NCBI RefSeq assembly: GCF_038738535.1 | Contig: NZ_CP046128.1 | Location: 1,364,001 to 1,428,000 of the forward strand | DNA: 64,000 nt | Direction of reading: 5' to 3' | Source: Bacillus pumilus | GTDB lineage: Bacteria > Bacillota > Bacilli > Bacillales > Bacillaceae | Part shown: positions 57,207-64,000 of the stretch, piece after piece | How positions within the stretch are numbered: the first letter of the stretch is position 1 | Layout: each line of letters opens with the position of its first letter | The notes under the pieces: generated by a model | The model's input: only the letters and a program-made list of their open reading frames with translations | Database searches by the model: none | What the model was told of the DNA's origin: nothing | Position numbers and translations under genes: made by a program

Positions 57207-58529
57207 ATGAACAACAATGAAATTTACGTCAGCCTTGACATCGGTACATCCAATATAAAAGTCATCGTCGGAGAAATGGCGGATGATTCGCTTAACATTA
57301 TAGGTGTTGGAAATGTCCCTTCAGAGGGGTTAAAAAAAGGATCGATTGTTGATATAGATGAGACAGTTCATTCTATTAGACAAGCATTTGAACAGGCTGA
57401 GAGAATGGTAGGATTTCCTTTACAAAAGGCGATTGTCGGAATTAACGGAAACCACATTCATATTCAGAATACGAGCGGCGTGGTCGCAGTATCTAGTGAA
57501 AACAAAGAAATACATGCTGAAGATGTGAGACGTGTCTTAGATGCAGCACAAGTAGTATCTATTCCTCAAGAACATCTCGTCGTAGACGTGATTCCGAGAC
57601 AATTTATCGTCGACGGAAGAGATGAGATCACAGATCCGAAAAAAATGCTTGGTGTTCGGCTAGAGGTGGAAGGATCGTTAATTACAGGTTCTAAAACGAT
57701 TCTACATAACTGGCTCCGCTGTGTAGAAAGAGCTGGAATTGAAATTATGGATATTTGCTTGCAGCCAATCGCATCGGGCTCAGCAGCATTATCGAAAGAT
57801 GAAAAAAATCTCGGGGTAGCTCTTGTCGATATTGGCGGCGGATCTACAACGATTTCCGTATTTGAAAACGGGCATCTCTATTCTACTCACAGTATCCCTT
57901 TGGGCGGAGAGAACATTACAAAAGATTTGTCTATAGGACTTAGAACTTCCACTGAAGAAGCTGAACGAATCAAAAAACAATTTGGGCATGCGTTTTATGA
58001 TGAGGCATCGACTGAGGAGACATTTGAAGTTTCTGTGATCGGTACCGATCAAAAACAAACGTATACACAACTTGATGCGGCTAACATTATTGAAGCGCGG
58101 CTGGAGGAAATCCTGCTCTTTGTGGCAGAGGAATTAAGAAATATGGGTGTCCATGATTTGCCTGGTGGATTCGTTCTAACAGGTGGACAGGCAGCCATAC
58201 CAGGTATCCTTTCTCTTGCACAAACGGTCTTGCAAAACAATGTCAGGATTGCAAGTCCGAATTATATCGGGGTGAGAGAGCCTCAATATATGACAGGAGT
58301 GGGTCTGATCCACTTTGCTTATCGCAATGCAAAGATTCAGGGCAGACAGGTTGGATTCCAAATGCCAGATGAGGCGTTTCATGAAGTAGGCGCATCCATG
58401 GAGCCGGTTTCTTCTGCACCACAAGTGAAAGAAGCGCAGCCAAGACCGAAAGTAAAACAAAAAGCACAACAAGAGACAAATAAAAAACCGGGCAAAATGA
58501 AAAAACTATTTAATATGTTCTGGGAATAG
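57207..58529 (+). CDS. ftsA: Cell division protein FtsA
   Basis: Actin-like protein of 440 residues that tethers FtsZ to the membrane. Phosphate-1 DIGTSNIKVIVGE (about 11-23), SHS2 region 1C, phosphate-2 VDIGGGSTTISVF and the adenosine motif VLTGGQAAIPG are present. The C-terminal amphipathic helix is KMKKLFNMFWE. The ATG at 57207 lies 8 bases after GAGGAGGTG. The 159-bp gap upstream is A+T-rich and should hold promoters; I could not assign them firmly. Confidence 0.96.
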   Translation: MNNNEIYVSLDIGTSNIKVIVGEMADDSLNIIGVGNVPSEGLKKGSIVDIDETVHSIRQAFEQAERMVGFPLQKAIVGINGNHIHIQNTSGVVAVSSENKEIHAEDVRRVLDAAQVVSIPQEHLVVDVIPRQFIVDGRDEITDPKKMLGVRLEVEGSLITGSKTILHNWLRCVERAGIEIMDICLQPIASGSAALSKDEKNLGVALVDIGGGSTTISVFENGHLYSTHSIPLGGENITKDLSIGLRTSTEEAERIKKQFGHAFYDEASTEETFEVSVIGTDQKQTYTQLDAANIIEARLEEILLFVAEELRNMGVHDLPGGFVLTGGQAAIPGILSLAQTVLQNNVRIASPNYIGVREPQYMTGVGLIHFAYRNAKIQGRQVGFQMPDEAFHEVGASMEPVSSAPQVKEAQPRPKVKQKAQQETNKKPGKMKKLFNMFWE

Positions 58530-58562
58530 AATTAGATTTTCGACGGATTAGGAGGATTCAGC

Positions 58563-59708
58563 ATGTTGGAGTTTGAAACAAATATAGACGGCCTAGCATC
58601 AATTAAAGTAATCGGAGTAGGTGGCGGCGGGAATAACGCTGTCAACCGAATGATCGAAAATGACGTACAAGGTGTCGATTTTATTGCAGTCAATACAGAT
58701 GCACAGGCGTTAAATCTATCAAAAGCAGAAACTAAAATGCAAATCGGTGCTAAGCTGACAAGAGGGCTTGGAGCAGGTGCGAATCCTGAGGTCGGTAAGA
58801 AGGCTGCTGAGGAAAGCAAAGAGCAGATTGAAGAAGTACTAAAAGGCGCAGACATGGTCTTCGTTACAGCTGGTATGGGCGGTGGAACTGGTACGGGTGC
58901 TGCACCTGTCATTGCAAAAATCGCAAAAGATTCTGGTGCATTGACAGTTGGAGTCGTGACTCGTCCTTTCACATTTGAAGGAAGAAAGCGTCAGCTTCAA
59001 GCAGTTGAAGGAATTGCTTCTATGAAAGAAGCAGTTGACACATTAATCGTGATTCCAAACGATCGCTTGCTTGAAATTGTTGATAAAAACACGCCAATGC
59101 TGGAAGCATTCCGCGCGGCAGATAACGTGCTTAGACAAGGTGTTCAAGGGATTTCCGATTTAATTGCAACACCAGGTCTGATTAACCTTGACTTTGCTGA
59201 CGTGAAAACAATCATGTCCAATAAAGGTTCGGCTCTTATGGGTATTGGTGTCGCAACAGGTGAAAACCGTGCTGCTGAAGCAGCGAAGAAAGCCATTTCT
59301 TCACCACTTCTAGAAACAGCGATCGATGGTGCTCAAGGCGTCATCATGAACATTACGGGTGGCACAAACCTAAGTCTTTATGAAGTGCAAGAAGCAGCGG
59401 ATATTGTGGCTTCTGCATCTGACGAAGATGTAAACATGATTTTCGGGTCTGTCATCAATGATAACTTGAAGGATGAAATTGTGGTGACTGTGATCGCAAC
59501 TGGATTTATTGAGCAAGAGCCAGAAGTGACAAAACCACAAAGAAATCCACTAGGACAAGGATTAAAGCAAAATCAATCCATTCCTCAAAAACGTGAAGTA
59601 AAACGTGAGGAACATCAGCAGCCATCATCTCAGCCGAGACAAAATACACAATCAAGTGATGATACGCTGGACATTCCAACGTTCTTACGCAACCGCAATA
59701 AACGCTAA
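58563..59708 (+). CDS. ftsZ: Cell division GTPase FtsZ
   Basis: Tubulin homologue of 381 residues that forms the Z-ring. Tubulin signature [13 protein letters not shown] (about 104-116), T7 loop NLDFADVKT (about 207-215), Gln/Arg-rich linker (about 318-362) and the conserved C-terminal peptide [16 protein letters not shown], which binds FtsA, SepF, EzrA and ZapA. The ATG follows AGGAGG. Ends in a terminator. Confidence 0.98.
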   Translation: MLEFETNIDGLASIKVIGVGGGGNNAVNRMIENDVQGVDFIAVNTDAQALNLSKAETKMQIGAKLTRGLGAGANPEVGKKAAEESKEQIEEVLKGADMVFVTAGMGGGTGTGAAPVIAKIAKDSGALTVGVVTRPFTFEGRKRQLQAVEGIASMKEAVDTLIVIPNDRLLEIVDKNTPMLEAFRAADNVLRQGVQGISDLIATPGLINLDFADVKTIMSNKGSALMGIGVATGENRAAEAAKKAISSPLLETAIDGAQGVIMNITGGTNLSLYEVQEAADIVASASDEDVNMIFGSVINDNLKDEIVVTVIATGFIEQEPEVTKPQRNPLGQGLKQNQSIPQKREVKREEHQQPSSQPRQNTQSSDDTLDIPTFLRNRNKR

Positions 59709-59721
59709 TCGAGTATAGCTT

Positions 59722-59749
59722 AACCCCTTCCATTGGAAGGGGTTTTTTC
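59722..59749 (+). terminator. Terminator of ftsZ
   Basis: AACCCCTTCC / GGAAGGGGTT with an ATT loop and six Ts. Confidence 0.92.
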
Positions 59750-60000
59750 ATGTCTCAACGTATAAGGGGACTCTAATCAAAAAGTCTTAAATGTGTGAGA
59801 GCCACTTCATCTTTCATATGTAATTTGACTTAAGGTGCTTAAGAAAAAAGAATCATTTTTAACCCCTCTTACAAAAAACGACAAGATGATGAACTTTATT
59901 TGACTACATTAAAAAGAACACCATGAATCTTGTCATGAACAAATGAAGGAAAGGAGTGAGACATATACTCTGTTTGGCCATTTGAGGAGGAGGGATTTGA

Positions 60001-63000
60001 TTGAAATTGAAGTTTCGCAAGACCGCCAACTATCGTTTGATGAGTCTTATGGTGATTGGTACTTTAACGATGACAAGCTTTGGGATGGTTCAAGCAAAAT
60101 CGACTTCTACCTCATATCAGGAGGAAGCTGTTTCCTCTAAGACAACAAAAGCAAAGATCTCATCAAGATTAATGAAGCAGTTTCAGCAGGATGACAAGGT
60201 GACCTTTTTAATCAAAATGAAGGAGCAAACAAATACGCAAAAAGTGGCGAAGGAAGCTGTGTCCAGAGCCAAAAAACAGAAATTAACAGCGGCTAGAACG
60301 CAGTACACAAAAAGATCAGCTGTCTTATCAGAATTAAGAGCAACGTCTGAGGAGACGCAGCAAGCGCTGCTTACGTATTTACAAAAGGAACAAAAGAAAA
60401 AGCAAGTGAAGGAGATTCATTCGTACTATATTGTGAATGGTCTAGCGGTGACGGGAACGAAAGAAGTCATGGAAAAGGTGGCTTCCTTCCCAGAAGTAGA
60501 TCAAGTGCTGCCGAATGAAACCCGTCAAATTCATCGGCCCGTTGATTTGAAGACGTCTAAGCAGAAAAAACAAATGAAAGCAGTAGATGGAGTCGAGTGG
60601 AACATTTCTCAGGTTCATGCTCCAGAAGCGTGGGCTTTAGGCTATGACGGTACTGGTACTGTTGTGGCAAGTATTGATACAGGAGTGGAATGGGATCATC
60701 CTGCTTTAAAGGAAAAATACCGCGGATTTGATCCAGCACACCCGAATGATCCATCTCATGAATTCAATTGGTACGATGCTACAACAGGATCTGAAGCGCC
60801 ATACGACGATTTAGAGCATGGTACACATGTGACGGGAACGATGGTTGGCTCTGAGCCAGATGGAAAGAATCAGATCGGAGCCGCACCAGGCGCAAAATGG
60901 GTTGCGGTGAAAGCTTTCTCAGAAGATGGTGGTACAGATGCTGATCTGCTTGACGCAGGAGAGTGGATTTTAGCACCAAAAGATGAGGACGGAAACCCAC
61001 ATCCAGAAAAGGCACCAGATGTCGTCAATAATTCTTGGGGCGGTGGGCCTGGTCTTGATGATTGGTATAAAGATGTGGTCAATGCTTGGAGAGCGGCGGA
61101 CATCTTCCCAGAGTTTTCAGCTGGCAATACCGATTTATTTAACCCTGGTGGTGAGGGATCAATTGCAAATCCTGCGAACTATCAGGAGGCCTTTGCAACG
61201 GGTGCAACGGATCAAGACAACAAATTGGGGTCTTTCTCGCTGCAAGGTCCGTCTCCATATGGCGTCATGAAACCAGATATTGCGGCCCCAGGGGTAAACA
61301 TTCGTTCATCTATTCCAGGGAAAGGGTATGAAGATGGCTGGAATGGGACGTCGATGGCTGGTCCGCATGTTTCAGCTGTTGTGGCTCTTCTTCGCCAAGT
61401 ACAGTCAGATCTTTCTGTTGAAGAGATTGAACAAATTCTCATTGATACAGCGAAGCCGTTGACTGATCAGCAATTCCCGGAATCCCCTAACAATGGCTAT
61501 GGGGCAGGTTTAGTTGATGCAAAAGAGGCGATTACGGCATTAACAGATGGAATTGGCACGATTGAAGGACAGGTGACAAACGAAGATGTTAATTTAGGTG
61601 ATATGAAAATAACAGATCAAGCCCTGCCTCAAAAAGAAAAGGCTGTACATCCACATAAGAAGCCTGCAAAAACAAAAGAATTGAAAAAGGAAAAAAATCT
61701 TGATGCTCCGTCCATCAAAGCTCTTCCTATGAAAGCGGAAATCAGTGTTCTTGAAAGCGGAAAATCAACTTACACAGATGAAGCGACAGGGAGATATCAG
61801 CTTACTCACAGTGCAGGGGAATTCACGGTGAAAGCGGAAGCTTACGGGTTTGAATCACGCAAACAAACAGTCAATATTTCTTCAAATGAAACGGCTGAGG
61901 CAAATTTCGCCTTACAGCCACTAAAGAAACGAACGATATCCGGTACAATTGTCAATGAAGCAACGGGTGAAAAAGTAAAGGATGCCACGGTTTATCTTGT
62001 AGAGGATGCGAAAATTAAGCCGGTGAAAACAGATGAAGATGGCGAATTTTCTCTAGAGGCATTGAGCGGTGTCTATACCGTCAAAGTATTTGCGAAAGGG
62101 TTTAAAGGATATTCTTTTACAGCAGATGTGACAGAAAAGCCGGTTGAAAAAGCCATTCAGCTGGAGCCATTCATCGGCTTTGCTGGTGAAATTGGCTACG
62201 ATGACGGAACAGCTGAAAATGCGCGAGCCTTCTATGATCCTGGCAATGGCTGGGCTGTGAAGTTTTCGTTAGAAAAGGGGAAGAAACAAGCGCAACTCAC
62301 AGGAGGGCTTTTCCGTTTCTGGTCATCAGAGTGGCCAGCTCCTGGCGGGAATGAATTTGCGGTTGAAGTGTATGATGCTTCTGGGAAGAATGGAGCTCCA
62401 GGGGAGAAAATTGCAGGACCTCTAAAAGCGAATGCGCTGCGTAATGGTGAATGGACAAAAGTAGATTTAGAAGATCAAGCCATTACGGTGGATGGAGATT
62501 TCTATCTTGTCTATATTCAAACGAAAAAGAATACGGAGTCTCCAGGACTTGCAACGGACGAAGATGGTCCAAATGCTGAAAGAAGCTGGCAGCTGACAAG
62601 CGGTGCTTTTTCTCCTTCTCCAAAAGAAGAAGGGAATTATATGATTCGGGCGCTTGTTGACTATGAAGCAGATGTGCCAGAGATTATATCTCCGAAGGCC
62701 GGAACCATTTCGAACAAAGGTGAACTGGAGATTGAAGGCAAAGCCTCCCCTGGGCTTGATGTAGCGATTTATCAAAACGATGAAGAGATTGCCAAAGTGA
62801 AAGCAGATCAGTCAGGCGCTTTCAAAGAAAAGGTCACAGTTTCAAGTGGAGAGCATGTATTCACAGCTGCGACTGTTACGGATAAAGGCGCAACGAAACG
62901 ATCCAAACCAGTAAAGGTGATCATTGATCAAACAGCTCCAGCGCTCACCATAGATACACCTAAAAAAGGGGGAAAGTCTAATAAAGAATCACTCACTGTA

Positions 63001-63507
63001 GAAGGAAAGGTCACAGATGATCATCTTGATCAAGTCACTGTAAATGGAAAAAAGGCAACCGTAAAAGATGGAAAATATTCCGCAAGAATACTGCTTGAGA
63101 ACGGGAAAAATACAATAAAAGTAACAGCGAAAGATGCAGCAGGAAACAAAACGACTAAAAAAGTCAATATCGATGTCCAATACGAGGCACCTGAAATTTC
63201 TAAGCTGACTCCAGCAGAGAATGTCCATCTATCATCAGGAGAGTCTGTTAAAATTTCATTTAACAGCAGGGAAAAGCTAGACGCAACGTTTGTTATTCAC
63301 ATGCCGCTGACAAACGCGAGATCAAAGCTTCAAAATACAACAGAGCTGCCGCTTCGCGAAGTATCTAGCGGAACATATGAAGGCTACTGGACAGCTACTT
63401 CTACCGCCAAAGCAAAAGGTGCGGTCATTGAAGTAATTGTGCGAGATGATTATGGAAATGTCACAAGACAAAAGGCTTCAGGCACATTAAACATCAATGA
63501 AAAGTAA
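60001..63507 (+). CDS. bpr: Bacillopeptidase F-type secreted subtilisin-like protease
   Basis: Secreted serine protease precursor of 1168 residues. Signal peptide (1 to about 33, ending VQA), inhibitor-type propeptide (about 50-185), and S8 catalytic domain with Asp in VASIDTGVEWDHPAL (about 226), His in EHGTHVTGTMVG (about 274) and Ser in GTSMAGPHVSAVV (about 451). C-terminal parts: carboxypeptidase-regulatory-like repeats (about 560-720), a beta-sandwich (about 725-900) and two or three bacterial Ig-like domains to the end. Shorter than the 1433 residues I recall for B. subtilis Bpr. The TTG start follows GGAGGAGGG. Confidence 0.93.
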   Translation: MKLKFRKTANYRLMSLMVIGTLTMTSFGMVQAKSTSTSYQEEAVSSKTTKAKISSRLMKQFQQDDKVTFLIKMKEQTNTQKVAKEAVSRAKKQKLTAARTQYTKRSAVLSELRATSEETQQALLTYLQKEQKKKQVKEIHSYYIVNGLAVTGTKEVMEKVASFPEVDQVLPNETRQIHRPVDLKTSKQKKQMKAVDGVEWNISQVHAPEAWALGYDGTGTVVASIDTGVEWDHPALKEKYRGFDPAHPNDPSHEFNWYDATTGSEAPYDDLEHGTHVTGTMVGSEPDGKNQIGAAPGAKWVAVKAFSEDGGTDADLLDAGEWILAPKDEDGNPHPEKAPDVVNNSWGGGPGLDDWYKDVVNAWRAADIFPEFSAGNTDLFNPGGEGSIANPANYQEAFATGATDQDNKLGSFSLQGPSPYGVMKPDIAAPGVNIRSSIPGKGYEDGWNGTSMAGPHVSAVVALLRQVQSDLSVEEIEQILIDTAKPLTDQQFPESPNNGYGAGLVDAKEAITALTDGIGTIEGQVTNEDVNLGDMKITDQALPQKEKAVHPHKKPAKTKELKKEKNLDAPSIKALPMKAEISVLESGKSTYTDEATGRYQLTHSAGEFTVKAEAYGFESRKQTVNISSNETAEANFALQPLKKRTISGTIVNEATGEKVKDATVYLVEDAKIKPVKTDEDGEFSLEALSGVYTVKVFAKGFKGYSFTADVTEKPVEKAIQLEPFIGFAGEIGYDDGTAENARAFYDPGNGWAVKFSLEKGKKQAQLTGGLFRFWSSEWPAPGGNEFAVEVYDASGKNGAPGEKIAGPLKANALRNGEWTKVDLEDQAITVDGDFYLVYIQTKKNTESPGLATDEDGPNAERSWQLTSGAFSPSPKEEGNYMIRALVDYEADVPEIISPKAGTISNKGELEIEGKASPGLDVAIYQNDEEIAKVKADQSGAFKEKVTVSSGEHVFTAATVTDKGATKRSKPVKVIIDQTAPALTIDTPKKGGKSNKESLTVEGKVTDDHLDQVTVNGKKATVKDGKYSARILLENGKNTIKVTAKDAAGNKTTKKVNIDVQYEAPEISKLTPAENVHLSSGESVKISFNSREKLDATFVIHMPLTNARSKLQNTTELPLREVSSGTYEGYWTATSTAKAKGAVIEVIVRDDYGNVTRQKASGTLNINEK

Positions 63508-63513
63508 CTTAAA

Positions 63514-63550
63514 CAAAAGACACGATTTCCAGGAGCGTGTCTTTTTTTCT
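63514..63550 (+). terminator. Terminator of bpr
   Basis: AAAGACACG / CGTGTCTTT stem with an 11-base loop, followed by Ts. Confidence 0.85.
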
Positions 63551-63610
63551 TTCGAGCAATTGTTTGAAAGCTTGTCCAGAAGAACACTCTCTTGCTTCGC
63601 GCTCTCATTC

Positions 63611-63617
63611 CTCGACA
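63611..63617 (+). promoter_or_regulatory. Putative Spo0A box upstream of spoIIGA
   Basis: CTCGACA differs by one base from the Spo0A box TTCGACA. It lies about 90 bases before the predicted transcription start, the place of the distal 0A site in the B. subtilis spoIIG promoter. Confidence 0.55.
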
Positions 63618-63664
63618 AAAACAATAATAATCCACCAAAAGTTCTCTATCATCCCCAACAAGAA

Positions 63665-63698
63665 TTGACAGACTTCCATCTCTTGACTGTTTTATACT
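63665..63698 (+). promoter_or_regulatory. spoIIG promoter with 22-bp spacer
   Basis: TTGACA (63665-63670) and TATACT (63693-63698) are separated by exactly 22 bases. This over-long spacer is the known peculiarity of the Spo0A-activated, sigma-A-dependent spoIIG promoter. Confidence 0.85.
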
Positions 63699-63757
63699 GG
63701 TACAAACAAGTGCAAGTACTGCTTTTGATTCTTTGTTTCAGATGAAAGGAGCAGAAG

Positions 63758-64000
63758 GTGGTCATTTATTTAGATGTGATCTGGCTGTTAAACTTTTGTT
63801 TTGATCTATTGCTTCTCTTACTCACTGCATTTATTCTCAAACGACAAGTAAAAAAAAGGCGATATATGTTAGGAGCTCTCATTGGATCGAGCATTGTTCT
63901 CTTGCTCTTTACACCATTTGCAATGGTTGTGTCACACCCTTTAGGCAAACTATTTTTTTCTGTCTTCATCGTTCTTGCAACCTTTGGTTTTCAAAGATTT
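63758..64000 (+). CDS. spoIIGA: Sporulation sigma-E factor-processing protease SpoIIGA, N-terminal part (partial)
   Basis: About 81 N-terminal residues; runs off the right edge. Membrane-embedded aspartic protease that cleaves pro-sigma-E in the mother cell. The N-terminus IYLDVIWLLNFCFDLLLLLLT and the following KRQVKKRRYMLGALIGSSIV match SpoIIGA; only the membrane domain is visible, so the catalytic Asp is not. The GTG at 63758 follows AAAGGAG. Confidence 0.93.
   Translation, partial: MVIYLDVIWLLNFCFDLLLLLLTAFILKRQVKKRRYMLGALIGSSIVLLLFTPFAMVVSHPLGKLFFSVFIVLATFGFQRF

Noticed and set aside
59943-60140. 65-codon frame overlapping the start of bpr
   Set aside because: It covers the bpr ribosome site and signal peptide in another frame; the bpr frame has the signal peptide and motifs.

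Overview
The window is chromosomal DNA from a low-GC, endospore-forming Bacillus. The order speA-yktAB-ykzI-yktC-ylaF-typA-ylaHIJKL-glsA-ylaN-ftsW-pyc-ctaABCDEFG-ylbA...ylbQ-bshC-mraZ-rsmH-ftsL-pbpB-spoVD-murE-mraY-murD-spoVE-murG-murB-divIB-ylxW-ylxX-sbp-ftsA-ftsZ-bpr-spoIIGA follows the Bacillus subtilis map almost gene for gene. Differences from the B. subtilis map as I remember it, such as a photolyase between pyc and ctaA and no ylaABCD block, suggest the Bacillus pumilus/safensis/altitudinis group. That species-level guess is inference. No rRNA, tRNA, CRISPR array, prophage or intact insertion sequence was seen.

Layout: 1-4.7 kb holds the end of the arginine decarboxylase gene, small conserved genes of unknown function, an inositol-phosphatase-family gene and an unrecognised secreted protein with three internal repeats. 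4.8-11.4 kb holds typA, ylaH-L (including phoH), glutaminase and ylaN. 11.6-17.9 kb holds ftsW, pyruvate carboxylase and the photolyase. 17.9-25.4 kb is the haem A / caa3 oxidase block: ctaA diverges from ctaBCDEFG across a 391-bp regulatory gap with ResD-like boxes. 25.6-40.6 kb is the ylbA-ylbQ-bshC region, with sporulation, RNA-modification, CoA and bacillithiol genes. 40.7-59.7 kb is the division and cell-wall (dcw) cluster. Bacillopeptidase F and the start of spoIIGA close the window.

The genes cover a few connected jobs. The dcw cluster makes lipid II (murE, mraY, murD, murG, murB), builds the septum (ftsL, divIB, pbpB, ftsA, ftsZ) and makes the spore cortex (spoVD, spoVE). The cta genes build one respiratory oxidase from haem synthesis to assembly. 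Sporulation control appears through ricF (ylbF), gerR, ylbJ and spoIIGA.

The most interesting signal is not a gene. Two near-identical elements of about 175 nt sit in opposite orientation between convergent genes (yktA/yktB and ctaG/ylbA). Each is flanked on both sides by a copy of the local terminator hairpin, and the two copies differ by compensatory base changes that keep their stems paired. Other points worth a look are 10-bp tandem repeats in front of mraZ, a CTG start for phoH, two unannotated short ORFs, and the classic 22-bp-spacer spoIIG promoter.
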